Below are positions 52,618 to 62,322 of a stretch of DNA of 64,000 bases, piece by piece. Under the pieces are notes generated by a model that was given only the letters and a program-made list of their open reading frames with translations, was not told where the DNA came from and searched no databases. The stretch's first letter is position 1. The number at the start of each line of letters is the position of its first letter. Source of the DNA: DTU019 sp050949825 (GTDB taxonomy: Bacteria; Bacillota; Syntrophomonadia; Syntrophomonadales; Syntrophomonadaceae); assembly GCA_050949825.1 (NCBI GenBank), contig JBMNGL010000004.1, positions 1 to 64,000 of the forward strand, given 5' to 3'. The position numbers and the translations under genes are program-made.

Positions 52618-53259
52618 ATGGAAATCGCTTTATTATTAACCTCAGCCTTTGTGATCGGTTTATCGGGGGCGATAATGCCCGGACCTCTTTTGACAGCGAC
52701 TATCGCGTCCAGCGCACAACATGGTTTTAAGGCCGGTCCGCTGATGGTTTTGGGACATGGCCTGCTGGAATTACTGTTGATTATTGCGCTTGTCTTCGGA
52801 CTCAGCCAAATTGTGCAAATAGGCCTGGTCAGTAAAGGTATTGCACTGCTGGGCGGATCAGTTCTGCTTTACCTGGGATATATCATGTGCCGCGATGCCA
52901 TCAGCGGCAGGGTTTCCTGGGATGGGGTTCATTTATCGGAAGCTGGGCGGGATAAAGGCCTGCACCCCATTGCAGCGGGTATCATTATTAGTCTGGTCAA
53001 CCCCTTCTGGAGTCTGTGGTGGATGACCATTGGTTTAAGCTATTTAATGATAGCCCTAAAGCATGGTATTGTCGGTTTGACAGCATTTTTCACCGGACAC
53101 ATCGGTGCGGATTTGTTATGGTATTCGGCCATTGCAGCGGTAGTGGCGGGTGGAAAGAGATTTATCAAACCCCGTGTATATCAGGGGGTCATTATCCTGT
53201 GCGGTCTTTTTATGCTCCTGTTCGGCAGCTATTTCATAATCCATGGATTGAAAGCCTGA
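52618..53259 (+). CDS. LysE/RhtB-family exporter
   Basis: A 213-residue membrane protein with six helices and the LysE signature at the N-terminus (FVIGLSGAIMPGPLLTATIA) and NPFWSLWWMTIGLSYLMI in the second half. ATG 52618 follows GCAGGAGC. Family members export amino acids or similar metabolites by proton antiport; the substrate is unknown. It converges with the ABC operon (stop-to-stop 5 bases), leaving no room for a separate terminator. Confidence 0.85.
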   Translation: MEIALLLTSAFVIGLSGAIMPGPLLTATIASSAQHGFKAGPLMVLGHGLLELLLIIALVFGLSQIVQIGLVSKGIALLGGSVLLYLGYIMCRDAISGRVSWDGVHLSEAGRDKGLHPIAAGIIISLVNPFWSLWWMTIGLSYLMIALKHGIVGLTAFFTGHIGADLLWYSAIAAVVAGGKRFIKPRVYQGVIILCGLFMLLFGSYFIIHGLKA

Positions 53260-53264
53260 AGAGC

Positions 53265-53960
53265 TCAGGATTCATCCTGGCAGACCAGTCTGAGTAGTTC
53301 TCCTTCCAGGCGCAATAATTCCCGTGAAGAGAATATACGGTTGCGACCCAGATTAACCGGGAAATGTCGTATAATGCGTGCCGGACGGCTGGAAATGAGC
53401 AGAATACGGTCTGCCATGTACAAGGCTTCCTTCAGGTCATGGGTAACGGACACCATGGTAAAGCGGCGTTGTTGCCAGAGCTGCATGACATCGTCCATGA
53501 TGCCCACCTTGACTTTTAAATCCAGGGATGCAAAAGCCTCATCAAGTATGAGTAAATCAGGTGAAACCGCCAGAGCCCGGGCCAGATTGACCCGTTGTTT
53601 CATTCCCCCGCTCAACTGGGCCGGATAATAGTCCTCAAACCCCTGCAGTTGCAAGCTGCTCATCAATTCTTGAATATTGGCGTTTTCGTTTACGAAGTGC
53701 AGATTTTGGCTTACGGTTCGCCAGGGTATAAGGCGCGCCTCCTGGAAAACGAAACCTATGTTGCGGGTGTTAACCTCGATAATGCCCTGACTGGGAGTTT
53801 CCAGTCCGGCCAGCAGTTTCAAAAAGGTGGTTTTGCCTGAACCGGAAACGCCCAGGATCACGATTCTTTCTGCAGGATTAATATTGAGATCCCAATTTTT
53901 TAGAACCTGCAGCCCGTTGAACTCCTTGTACACCCCCTGCAGGTTTATGCTGGCCCCCAT
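53265..53960 (-). CDS. ABC transporter ATP-binding protein, SsuB/TauB type
   Basis: A 231-residue ATPase of the nitrate/sulfonate/taurine importer group. Walker A GVSGSGKTTFL, Q-loop VFQEARLIPW (with the W typical of SsuB/TauB), signature LSGGMKQRVNLARALA, Walker B LLILDEAFASLD and H-loop VTHDLKEA. The gene overlaps the permease gene by 16 bases; its ATG 53960 has GAGGAGG upstream within the permease. Last gene of the operon. Confidence 0.88.
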   Translation of the reverse strand: MGASINLQGVYKEFNGLQVLKNWDLNINPAERIVILGVSGSGKTTFLKLLAGLETPSQGIIEVNTRNIGFVFQEARLIPWRTVSQNLHFVNENANIQELMSSLQLQGFEDYYPAQLSGGMKQRVNLARALAVSPDLLILDEAFASLDLKVKVGIMDDVMQLWQQRRFTMVSVTHDLKEALYMADRILLISSRPARIIRHFPVNLGRNRIFSSRELLRLEGELLRLVCQDES

Positions 53961-54688
53961 CGTTTTGGCATCCTCCTCAAAGCGTATTTTACCAGGCGTT
54001 CGGTCGCAATACCCAATAAAGCGGCCAAAAGGGTAACCGACCAGGCGCCAGCCGAGTCAACCACCGCCCGGGCATTAAATATCTCCACGCCCAGACCACT
54101 GCCCCCGGCCAAATATTCAGATACCAGGACCACCTTCCAGGCTTGCCCGATAGTAACATCGATAACAGCAACTATAAAGGGCAGCAAAGAACCCCAGTAG
54201 ATGTGGATAAATACCTTGTCAAAGGGCACCCGATACACTCGGGCCATTTCCAATAGATCTTTATCCAGATTATGCATCCCTGAAACGGTAGTCAGTACGG
54301 CGGTAGGTAAGAGGGAAACAAAGGTGATAAAAACAGGACCTTTCCAGCCAATCCCCCAGGCGAATATCACCAGGGTCAACCAGGAGACCACCGGGACTGC
54401 CTGAATAAACATAATGATAGGGCGAAACATATCATAGCATGCTTCAGAAAGCCCCAGTACAAGCCCGGCAATGATGCCCAGAACGAGCACCATCACCAGG
54501 GCTAAGCCTACTTTCCAGGCGGTTTGTACAGCTGCCCCCATTATCCGGGGATCGATAATGTGTTTAGCCAGCAATGCCAGGGTTTCAGACGGAACCGGGA
54601 TAATGACCCGGCTTATAAATAAGGATAGAATTTGCCAGCACAATAGAAAAATGATAATGCCGGCCAATGCTCTGCTTAAACCTTTCAT
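53945..54688 (-). CDS. ABC transporter permease, SsuC/TauC type
   Basis: A 247-residue permease with six helices and the EAA-like motif: VVSWLTLVIFAWGIGWKGPV, FITFVSLLPTAVLTTVSGMH, LLEMARVYRVPFDKVFIHIY and GQAWKVVLVSEYLAGGSGLG. It forms the channel of the importer. The ATG overlaps the binding-protein stop by four bases. A tandem of binding protein, permease and ATPase with overlaps is a standard SsuABC/TauABC arrangement. Confidence 0.87.
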   Translation of the reverse strand: MKGLSRALAGIIIFLLCWQILSLFISRVIIPVPSETLALLAKHIIDPRIMGAAVQTAWKVGLALVMVLVLGIIAGLVLGLSEACYDMFRPIIMFIQAVPVVSWLTLVIFAWGIGWKGPVFITFVSLLPTAVLTTVSGMHNLDKDLLEMARVYRVPFDKVFIHIYWGSLLPFIVAVIDVTIGQAWKVVLVSEYLAGGSGLGVEIFNARAVVDSAGAWSVTLLAALLGIATERLVKYALRRMPKRWGPA

Positions 54689-55665
54689 TCACCATAAAAT
54701 CCCTGATCAGGTAGTTGCTTCATGGAGCTGGGGTCGATCTCCTGAATGGTTTCAAGGTAACTTTTAACTTCATCACGGCACTCTGCAGTGGGCACATACT
54801 TAAATTCCATGCGCTGCAGCGAGGCCTTCATTACTGCGGCTGGCAGGGGCAGGGTATTTTTGGCCTGCTCAATGGCAGCATCAGGGTTAGCATTGCACCA
54901 GTCAGTTGATGCAGACAACGTTTGGGCCACATCCTTGACAACTTGAGGGTTTTTAGCAGCATAATCCTTTTTCACAAATAAACCAGCGATGGGAATCCTC
55001 GGTGCGGCTCCCGCCACCTCTCCCCAGTACTGCTGAAAGTCAAGTACAATTGAACCCTGGCTGTCTTTCAAGGCCAGGGTGACAAAAGGTTCAGGCAGTG
55101 CAGCGAAATCGATTTTTCCAGCCTTAAAAAGGCTCACGATTTCTTGCGGGGGTGCGTAAACGAATTTGACGTCCTGATCCGGGGTAAGGTTGGCTTTAAT
55201 GACTCCCAGCCGGGAGACTATATCGGCGGTTTGCCCTTTGCCCACCGGCATATAAAGGGATTTCCCCTTTAATGAAGACCAGTTGGTAAAGGTAACCTCT
55301 GGGCTGGCCAGCAGGTAAAAGACCTTCCATTCATGCACCCCGAGCAGCACCAGGTCTTTCTGATTGGCATACAGGTTGGCGCCCATGGTAATCGGTAAGA
55401 CAGCAAAATCAGCCTGGTTCGCAGCCAGCAAACCGATGGCTTCATCATTGCTTTTCCAGTATGATAATTTAACTGCTACCGGACCCTTAACGGCACCGTT
55501 TTCAATACCGGCCACAGGCAGAACCAGTGGCCCCGCTGGATTGATTAAACTGCTTTCTTGAACCTGAGGGGGGGGCGGAGCAGCTTGCTGGCATCCACTT
55601 AAAGCAGTCGAAATCAGGGCTAATGCCAATAACAGGCTTAAAAACAAGGCGATTCTTCTGTTCAC
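54685..55665 (-). CDS. ABC transporter substrate-binding lipoprotein, SsuA/NMT1-like
   Basis: A 326-residue lipoprotein from GTG 55665 (AAGGAGG nine bases upstream; ATG 55674 is too close to it). Lipobox TALSGCQQA, then the NMT1/SsuA-like fold: LLAANQADFAVLPITMGANL, WSSLKGKSLYMPVGKGQTAD, FKAGKIDFAALPEPFVTLAL. Relatives bind nitrate, sulfonates, taurine or thiamine-precursor pyrimidines; the ligand is not predictable here. First gene of the operon. Confidence 0.86.
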   Translation of the reverse strand: MNRRIALFLSLLLALALISTALSGCQQAAPPPPQVQESSLINPAGPLVLPVAGIENGAVKGPVAVKLSYWKSNDEAIGLLAANQADFAVLPITMGANLYANQKDLVLLGVHEWKVFYLLASPEVTFTNWSSLKGKSLYMPVGKGQTADIVSRLGVIKANLTPDQDVKFVYAPPQEIVSLFKAGKIDFAALPEPFVTLALKDSQGSIVLDFQQYWGEVAGAAPRIPIAGLFVKKDYAAKNPQVVKDVAQTLSASTDWCNANPDAAIEQAKNTLPLPAAVMKASLQRMEFKYVPTAECRDEVKSYLETIQEIDPSSMKQLPDQGFYGE

Positions 55666-55745
55666 GTAGCACATCCTCCTTGGATTAATTTGTTGTTATA
55701 TTACCATAAATGAACAATTATTTCATAGGACGACAGAAAGCGCAA

Positions 55746-55774
55746 AATGGGGAACGCCGGAGACGTCCCCCATT
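55746..55774 (-). terminator. Terminator after the coat-protein genes
   Basis: On the minus strand AATGGGGGACG, a seven-base loop and CGTTCCCCATT form an 11-bp stem followed by TTGCGCTTTC. It lies 14 bases after the stop of the CotF-like gene. Confidence 0.7.
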
Positions 55775-55787
55775 AAAGGCCTCCAAT

Positions 55788-56045
55788 TTAGGAGGATATT
55801 TGTGATTTTACGGTTTGGATGTCATTGCTGTCTACCTGTGCGGCAGGTTTGTAGAAACCCTTTTGCTCCGCCATTTGGAAAAGCTGGTACTGAAACTGTT
55901 CATCACTATTGCGGATCTGTTGAATAGTCTGGCGAAGCTGCTGGTTGGCAGTTTCACTTATAACACCGGCATACTTGGTCAAGCTGGCATTGGTTGAGGC
56001 CAGAATATCATTGACCATTTCCTTGTCAGTTAAGTGTTTATTCAT
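55788..56045 (-). CDS. CotF-like spore coat protein
   Basis: An 85-residue helical protein of the Coat_F family: LTDKEMVNDILASTNASLTK, YAGVISETANQQLRQTIQQI, FQYQLFQMAEQKGFYKPAAQ. Such ferritin-like small helical proteins are found in the spore coat of Bacillus and Clostridia. It follows a second small helical coat-type gene by 13 bases and ends before a terminator. Expression in the mother cell is expected; no sigma-K promoter was identified. Confidence 0.8.
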   Translation of the reverse strand: MNKHLTDKEMVNDILASTNASLTKYAGVISETANQQLRQTIQQIRNSDEQFQYQLFQMAEQKGFYKPAAQVDSNDIQTVKSQISS

Positions 56046-56058
56046 TGCTACCTCTCCT

Positions 56059-56241
56059 TTAACCTAAAAATGACATCAACTTTTGACGCGTCTGGCTGCA
56101 GGATTTAGCAGCCTGCTGGAACATTTGACGACACTGCGGGTCTTGAGACTGCTCGGCATAGAAATTCAACTTCTTTTCAGAATTCTGGTGCGCGCCAATC
56201 AGATGCCGCAGGTTTTGCAGTTCCATGTGATTCAGATTCAT
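56059..56241 (-). CDS. Small spore-coat-associated helical protein
   Basis: A 60-residue protein: MNLNHMELQNLRHLIGAHQN, SEKKLNFYAEQSQDPQCRQM, FQQAAKSCSQTRQKLMSFLG. This is a common small clostridial protein, usually encoded beside a CotF-like gene and annotated as coat protein. The ATG follows AAAGGAGTCTC. It is the first gene of a two-gene operon. Confidence 0.72.
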   Translation of the reverse strand: MNLNHMELQNLRHLIGAHQNSEKKLNFYAEQSQDPQCRQMFQQAAKSCSQTRQKLMSFLG

Positions 56242-56470
56242 ATTGAGACTCCTTTCCTTGTGTGTTTACTGAGGCATTATCATTTTGCGCAGGTGTGATG
56301 ACTATTATTCTGCTGTCTTGAGTCGATAGCCGTAATTGATTATAGGAAATTAGCCCCAATAATGCGACATAATGGTCCAAATGAGCAGGCATAGTGTACA
56401 ATGGACAAAAGTTATAATATAATTTTGTAAATATCGGAAATTTTGTTGTCAGTGCAGGGGAGTTGGTAAT

Positions 56471-57523
56471 GTGATCAAGCTGGATTTAAATTGCCTACCG
56501 GTCAATCAAAGATTAGCCCGCAACATCTATGATGAGGATGGTAATCTGCTGCTGGCGCAAGATATTATACTTGAAGCGCGTCATATTGAGCAATTATTAA
56601 TAAAAGGCTATCGAGAGGTCTATCTGCAGGAAGAAAAACTCCCCGTGGAACAAACCGTGATCGAGAAGAAGATTGTTTCATCGAAAAGCTCCCTGTCGCC
56701 TGAAATGGGGACCGCCGTGGAACACATCAAAGAATTTATGTTGCGTGTCTCTGCAGGGCATGCCATCACCCGCAGTCAGGTGGAAGAAACGATCGACCTG
56801 ATCTACCCTGAGATTGTGGGCACCACAAACATTTTGAACCAGATCAGGCTATTACGCCAAAAAGACGAATATACCATGAAACACTCAGTTTCTGTCAGTG
56901 TCATTGCGGTTAAGATTGGCGAAAGCATGGGTATACCGGAAGGGTCTTTGCGCAGCCTGGGTATAGCAGCACTGCTGCATGATATTGGCAAAGCCAGGAT
57001 ATCTATAGATTTGATCAACAAGCCGACCGAGCTCACCCTGCAAGAATTTCAAGAGATACAGAAGCATCCCCTGCACGGTTTTAAGATTGTACAGGATATG
57101 AAAATACCCGATACAGAAGTGGTTACCGCCATCCTGCAGCACCATGAGCATTATGATGGCAGTGGCTATCCATTTCGGGTTTTTGGCCGCAAGCTGCATA
57201 TATTTTCCCGCATCATTGCAGTGGCAGACGTATTTGACGCCTTAACTTCGGATCGCCCCTATCGCAAAGCCATACCGCTGTTTGATGCCCTTGATGAAGT
57301 TGTTAACAACAGTGTGGGACACCTTGATCCCATTATCACAAGGCGCCTGGCTACCTATATTTTAAATATGATTCCCGGCGAGATTGTAAAGCTGAATGAT
57401 GGCTCCACTGCATCAGTGGTACTGGTTAACCGGGATGAACCCCATCGCCCCATGGTTAGAACGGGCAACCACTTCATCAATCTAAAAGAAGAACGCCGAC
57501 TGCACGTAATCGATATCGCTTAA
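56471..57523 (+). CDS. HD-GYP domain protein, putative cyclic-di-GMP phosphodiesterase
   Basis: A 350-residue protein. An N-terminal part of about 110 residues precedes the HD-GYP domain: KHSVSVSVIAVKIGESMGIP, LLHDIGKARIS (HD motif), KHPLHGF, LQHHEHYDGSGYPF, the HD-GYP-specific D-x-x-DA-LTSDRPYRKA. These proteins hydrolyse cyclic di-GMP through a metal centre. GTG 56471 follows CAGGGGAG. The N-terminus has no receiver or membrane segment, so the input signal is unknown. Single gene. Confidence 0.88.
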   Translation: MIKLDLNCLPVNQRLARNIYDEDGNLLLAQDIILEARHIEQLLIKGYREVYLQEEKLPVEQTVIEKKIVSSKSSLSPEMGTAVEHIKEFMLRVSAGHAITRSQVEETIDLIYPEIVGTTNILNQIRLLRQKDEYTMKHSVSVSVIAVKIGESMGIPEGSLRSLGIAALLHDIGKARISIDLINKPTELTLQEFQEIQKHPLHGFKIVQDMKIPDTEVVTAILQHHEHYDGSGYPFRVFGRKLHIFSRIIAVADVFDALTSDRPYRKAIPLFDALDEVVNNSVGHLDPIITRRLATYILNMIPGEIVKLNDGSTASVVLVNRDEPHRPMVRTGNHFINLKEERRLHVIDIA

Positions 57524-57602
57524 ACCAACCAGCCCGTCATTGCGGGGTGTTGGATTGACGATTATGGGAGTTTTCACATCACCTGCTGTTCCTCTGTTTA
57601 GT

Positions 57603-58769
57603 TCATGGCATTTTCGGTTTAACTCGACTGCCCCTCTTCAAATCCTGGCTGGCATCTTTTACCACCATATCGCCTTCATTAAGGCCGGAGGTTATAGCGA
57701 CATGGTTGCTGTCACTCAAGCCCAACTCAACCGCTTGTATTGCAACCCGATTGTTTTTGATTAACAATACCTCTTTGCTGCCGCTGGAAGTGGTGCGCAC
57801 ACTTTGACGGGGCAGTACCAGCACATCAGGCTGCTGACGGGTCTTTATAGCGATGCGTACTTCATATCCCGGCTGCAGATTGGCGGCATCCGGCAGACTG
57901 ATTATAACCGGTACGCGGCGTTGGATTACGCCCAGGGCGGACTGTTTTTCTTCAGCCCGGGGATAAATCTGGGTGATACTGCCCTGCAGCACCTGTGTGC
58001 CCAGAATGGGGGCGGTAACATGAACCTCCTGGCCCGGTGCGACCTCAGCCAGGTCATCACTTAATATATGGGCTTTTAATTCCATGTTCCGCTTGGAGCC
58101 AATACTGGCCAGCAACTGGCCCGGCATAATGGTCTGGCCTTTTTTTACGTCAACACTGAGAACCTGCCCGGGGACAGTGGCAGTGACGGTTAATTGATTT
58201 ATCTTGCTCCGGGTTTCTGCCAGGGTAGTTTGCAGCGCTTTAATCTGTTGTTGTGCAGCCTGCTGGGATGATAGCAGTTCTTTTTCGCTGCTCTCCAAAA
58301 GCTGTACTGCGGACAGGGCCTGTTCATATTCGCTCTGACTGGCAGCACCGCTTTCTAGCAGCGTGGCTGCCCGCTCCAGGTTTTTACTGGCATCAGAAAG
58401 TTGCAGGCGAGTGCGTGTCAGGTTAGCCGCTGCAGAATCATACCCGGCCTGGGTTTGGCTGATTTGCATTTCAGCCTGAGCAGCCTGTATGTTTAAATCC
58501 TGATTTTCGAGGTATAAAAGCACCTGTCCGGCTTGCACATCCTGGCCTACGCCAACCTCCACTGTGGTTACCGTGCCGGCTTGCTGAGCGTATAATAATG
58601 TCTCATCAATGCTCTGAACCACGGCGGTGTCCTCAACGCTTCTACTAATCATACCCCGGCTCACTGCAACAGCATCAACCGGTGTTGCACCGCCTGCATA
58701 AACAGCCGTACCTGCCAGCACCAGCAGGACCAGAGCAATCCCCCCATACAGCAAAGGCTTCTTTTTCAT
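57603..58769 (-). CDS. RND/MacA-type periplasmic adaptor (membrane fusion) subunit
   Basis: A 388-residue protein with an N-terminal membrane anchor (LYGGIALVLLVLAGTAVYAG), lipoyl/biotinyl-type hairpin (TVEVGVGQDVQAGQVLLYLE), a long coiled coil (about residues 105-195) and the beta-barrel part with VTATVPGQVLSVDVKKGQTI, MPGQLLASIG and LQPGYEVRIAIKTRQQ. ATG 58769 follows GGTGGAGG. It partners the permease and ATPase encoded upstream in the same direction (180-base gap), giving a MacAB-like export system. Confidence 0.85.
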   Translation of the reverse strand: MKKKPLLYGGIALVLLVLAGTAVYAGGATPVDAVAVSRGMISRSVEDTAVVQSIDETLLYAQQAGTVTTVEVGVGQDVQAGQVLLYLENQDLNIQAAQAEMQISQTQAGYDSAAANLTRTRLQLSDASKNLERAATLLESGAASQSEYEQALSAVQLLESSEKELLSSQQAAQQQIKALQTTLAETRSKINQLTVTATVPGQVLSVDVKKGQTIMPGQLLASIGSKRNMELKAHILSDDLAEVAPGQEVHVTAPILGTQVLQGSITQIYPRAEEKQSALGVIQRRVPVIISLPDAANLQPGYEVRIAIKTRQQPDVLVLPRQSVRTTSSGSKEVLLIKNNRVAIQAVELGLSDSNHVAITSGLNEGDMVVKDASQDLKRGSRVKPKMP

Positions 58770-58948
58770 CTTCTCAACCTCCACCAATTTATTAACCCCC
58801 ATGGTCTGGAAGAGCCACAACCACCGATGACAATAGTGACACAACGACGAGAGCTTCGCTGACGCTGATCTGCAATGATTAATTTATGAGTATCAGCATA
58901 TATCTGCACTTCTAATCCCCGCCACCTGCCGCCCGACGACTTTTCTTA

Positions 58949-61324
58949 CTAATCCACGTACTTTGACATCTCTATCATATCTAAACTTGACAGGCCGCGA
59001 GTGGCAAACCAGTACCCAACCAGGACAAAACTCAAACCGATGCAGAGACTGAACACATAACTGAGAGGAGAGATCATCACCGGAAAGGTAAACATATCAG
59101 TGCTTACATTGGAAATATACAAAATAGCCAACCAGCGCCCGGTGGGAAGACCGATCAAGAGTCCAGGCACGGCTTGTAGCAGAGTATCTTTCAGCATCAA
59201 GCCGGCTACCTCGGCATGGGTGAAGCCCAAAGTGAGCAGCGAGGCCAATTCTTTCTTACGCTCATTGTAACTCATGATAATAGAGTTATATATGATGGCC
59301 AGGCCCAGGATCAGAGAAAAGACAATCATGATGCCCACAAAGTAAACCGAACTCTGAATCAAGCTATTCATATTGTCGATTTCCTTCTGGCGGCTGAGGA
59401 TGGAATTGATTCCGGTAATATCGCTTAGTTCAGCCTCAATCAATTCCGCCTGCCCCGGATCGACCAGCAGCATACAGCCCGATACCAGGCCGGCTTCATG
59501 CAGCAGACGATTGGCCTGCTCCAGGGAAGTGTAGCCAATACTACCGATCAATTGTCTATTAATTGCCGTTACCGCCAGCGGGGTTAAGATGGGCTCTCCA
59601 ATGCTGTAGGCGGTTTCTACCATGACCATGTCCCCAGGGTGGGCTCCCAGTTTGCGGGCCGTAATTTCACCCAGTACAATCCCCTGATCGGGTATATCCA
59701 TGGGGCTACCTAAAGCATCAAAAGGATGTTTCAATTGATTTTGCGTATCCTGTCCGCTGACCGCATCTTTGACTGTTTTGCCATTGTAATGTATTTTGAC
59801 AGGTATTTCCATAAAGGGCTCCACCCGGGTTACCCCTTCCAACCGGGCAATAGCCAACAGTTCGGACGATTTTACGGGACGATCGAAGCGGATCAGGTAG
59901 TGGTAGAGCATTTCTTTCTCGTAATACTGTTTCATCATATAATTGGTAGCATCGTTCATAAAAAAGGAAATTAAGAGCAGAGCCATGGCCGCTACGACCC
60001 CCAGTACTGTGACCAGGGAGCGCATGCGGTTGCGAATCACTGAGCGAAAGCTCATTTTCCACAGGGGGCTTAAGCGCTGCCAGAAAAAGGGCAGTCGTTC
60101 CAATACATTGCGTGCGCTTTTACCGGGCGCCGGGGCACGCATGGATTCGGCAGGGGTGATGACCACAATAGGCAGGGAGGCGCTCAGTCCTGCCGTCAGC
60201 CCTACTGCGGCCGCCAGAATAAAACTGTATACAACCACTTGCAGGTCATAACCTTCTACATTGGGAAGGTGGAAAAACATAGCATATATCTGGTTAAGAG
60301 AGCGGGAGAAGAGCAGGCCCAGGCCGGTTCCGGCCAGTGCTCCCATTAAACCGACTGCCAGCGCATAACTGCTGTAATGAAACATCACGGCCAGATTACC
60401 GTAGCCCAGGCCTTTCATGATGCCGATCTGTGAGCGCTGTAAACGGATCATGCGGCGCAACAGTACGATTTGGATGCCGGCTGCAATGCTCAAGAAAATG
60501 ATTGGGAAAAATTTGGCCATGAGCCGGCCTTGCTGCAACTCTGTATCCAGTATGGAATGACTGAGCTGGTCCTTGCGGGGGTAATTGGCCAGGTTGCCAT
60601 AGGGGCGCAACAACCCTTCGATTTCCGTCACGACGGTCTCAGTATCAACTCCAGGGACAAACTGGACCAGGATCTGATTGACCTGTCCGGGGAGGTTTAG
60701 AGCCTCTTGAGCCTGGTTGAGCGGCATCATGATGATGCCAAAAGTCTTAGGATCAGGCACCATTGTGGCCATATCCTTGATCGCATAGATGAATTCGGGG
60801 CCAATCGCGGTGCCAACCACAGTGAGCGGAACCTGTCTGCCGCAAGCGATGATTTCCACGTTGTCACCGAACCTCAAAGCATTGGCCTCCAGATAGGAGG
60901 GGTCGACCAGGGCTTCAGCCCCGCCATTGGCCGGATAAGCCTCAAATAGCCGGCCCTGCTGCAATTGAACGCTATTGACCTGTTGATGCAAGGGCAGGGG
61001 GTAGGAGGTCAAACGGGCCGAAGCCCGGGTGCCATCTTCCTTAATTACCGCCACATCCTGCTGAATGCGTACGGTTACCCGTTCTACACCTGCTATATTG
61101 GCAATCTGTTTGGCTACTTCCTCTGGTGCATGGACGACATGAAAGTAATAATCAGCGAAATGATTATCTGCATAAAAACGCTCCTGAGCATAGCCCAGAT
61201 TGGAGAAAGTGGTTGTCATTGATATATAAAGGGAAATGCCGATAGTGATTATTAGGGCCATGGCGAAAAATTGACCCTTGCTGGCCCATATGCCGCGCCA
61301 CAATTTGTGGTTCAATACCTTCAT
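58949..61324 (-). CDS. ABC transporter permease, FtsX/MacB type
   Basis: A 791-residue protein with N-terminal helix, a large extracytoplasmic MacB-like domain (about 40-250), three FtsX helices (about 275-400), a second extracytoplasmic domain and three final helices. FtsX stretches are FLSIAAGIQIVLLRRMIRLQ, RSQIGIMKGLGYGNLAVMFH and SYNERKKELASLLTLGFTHA. ATG 61324 overlaps the ATPase stop by one base (TAATG). Together with ATPase and adaptor it should export peptides, lipids or drugs; the substrate is unknown. Confidence 0.87.
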   Translation of the reverse strand: MKVLNHKLWRGIWASKGQFFAMALIITIGISLYISMTTTFSNLGYAQERFYADNHFADYYFHVVHAPEEVAKQIANIAGVERVTVRIQQDVAVIKEDGTRASARLTSYPLPLHQQVNSVQLQQGRLFEAYPANGGAEALVDPSYLEANALRFGDNVEIIACGRQVPLTVVGTAIGPEFIYAIKDMATMVPDPKTFGIIMMPLNQAQEALNLPGQVNQILVQFVPGVDTETVVTEIEGLLRPYGNLANYPRKDQLSHSILDTELQQGRLMAKFFPIIFLSIAAGIQIVLLRRMIRLQRSQIGIMKGLGYGNLAVMFHYSSYALAVGLMGALAGTGLGLLFSRSLNQIYAMFFHLPNVEGYDLQVVVYSFILAAAVGLTAGLSASLPIVVITPAESMRAPAPGKSARNVLERLPFFWQRLSPLWKMSFRSVIRNRMRSLVTVLGVVAAMALLLISFFMNDATNYMMKQYYEKEMLYHYLIRFDRPVKSSELLAIARLEGVTRVEPFMEIPVKIHYNGKTVKDAVSGQDTQNQLKHPFDALGSPMDIPDQGIVLGEITARKLGAHPGDMVMVETAYSIGEPILTPLAVTAINRQLIGSIGYTSLEQANRLLHEAGLVSGCMLLVDPGQAELIEAELSDITGINSILSRQKEIDNMNSLIQSSVYFVGIMIVFSLILGLAIIYNSIIMSYNERKKELASLLTLGFTHAEVAGLMLKDTLLQAVPGLLIGLPTGRWLAILYISNVSTDMFTFPVMISPLSYVFSLCIGLSFVLVGYWFATRGLSSLDMIEMSKYVD

Positions 61325-62034
61325 TACCACTCAATTCCTTCTGGTGTGGCAGGAGTGGGGTTGACTTCAATTTCCGCAATCCTGCCGCTGCTCATGCGCA
61401 TCACCCGATCAGCAATGGCGCCGATGGCGGCATTATGGGTGACGATGACCACCGTGCTGCTATATACACGGTTTACTTCTATCAGCAATTCCAGGATGCT
61501 CTTGCCAGTTTGGTAATCCAGAGCCCCGGTGGGCTCATCACACAACAATAAAAGAGGTTTTTTTACGATGGCCCGGGCAATGGAGATACGCTGCTGCTCG
61601 CCCCCGCTGAGCTGGGCCGGGAAATGGTCCAGCCGTTCTTCCAGACCGACCTGTTTGAGAACCTCTGCGGTAGGCAACGGGTCTTCCACCAGACCGGCCG
61701 CCAACTCCACATTCTCCCAGGCGGTCAAATCTGATATCAGATTATAGAATTGAAATACGAAGCCGATATTATCACGACGGTATTGGGTTAACTGGTTGTT
61801 ATTGGCCTGATGCAAGGCCTGCTGGCGGAAAAATAACGCACCGCTGCTGACCCGATCCATGCCGCCGATGAGGTTTAAGAGGGTGCTTTTGCCAGAACCG
61901 CTGGGACCCAGAATAACAATCAATTCACCTGCGAAAATATCCAGGGTGGTGGCCTTCAATGCCTCTACGGCCACCTCACCCATCATATAGGTCTTGGTTA
62001 CCTCCTGCAGATGAATCAGAACCTGATCAGCCAT
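61324..62034 (-). CDS. ABC transporter ATP-binding protein, LolD/MacB type
   Basis: A 236-residue ATPase with Walker A GPSGSGKSTLLNLIG, Q-loop VFQFYNLI, signature LSGGEQQRISIARAIV, Walker B LLLCDEPTGALDY and H-loop VTHNA, typical of the MacB/LolD group (GGMDRVSSG). It is co-translated with the FtsX-type permease. First gene of a three-gene operon. The 280 bases upstream hold no gene. Confidence 0.9.
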   Translation of the reverse strand: MADQVLIHLQEVTKTYMMGEVAVEALKATTLDIFAGELIVILGPSGSGKSTLLNLIGGMDRVSSGALFFRQQALHQANNNQLTQYRRDNIGFVFQFYNLISDLTAWENVELAAGLVEDPLPTAEVLKQVGLEERLDHFPAQLSGGEQQRISIARAIVKKPLLLLCDEPTGALDYQTGKSILELLIEVNRVYSSTVVIVTHNAAIGAIADRVMRMSSGRIAEIEVNPTPATPEGIEW

Positions 62035-62322
62035 ACTGCTGTTTCCCCCTGCTATTCAGCGTTTATCCCATGTAGAATTTAACCCTTAAACAAGCATACT
62101 GTCAACCCAAAAGGGGACCAAGGTTGTCACCAACTGAACTAAATAAACAGAGCAACAAACAGAGGGACGTCAGCTTGTGCGAACACTCCTCGTTTAACCT
62201 ATGGCCATAGATAAGTGGTATTTGGGGACAAAGAACCACATAAACCCGATATTATAATCGCCACACAGATGTAGTTTTTTGTCTGCTTCCGTGAGGTGAA
62301 TCCCTTTCCCTGTCACCCATCC

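Noticed and set aside
53265..55665. Assigning the SsuABC/TauABC-like importer to the Mo/W system
   Set aside because: It belongs to the nitrate/sulfonate group, has no Moco RNA upstream, and lies 10 kb away on a separate transcript.
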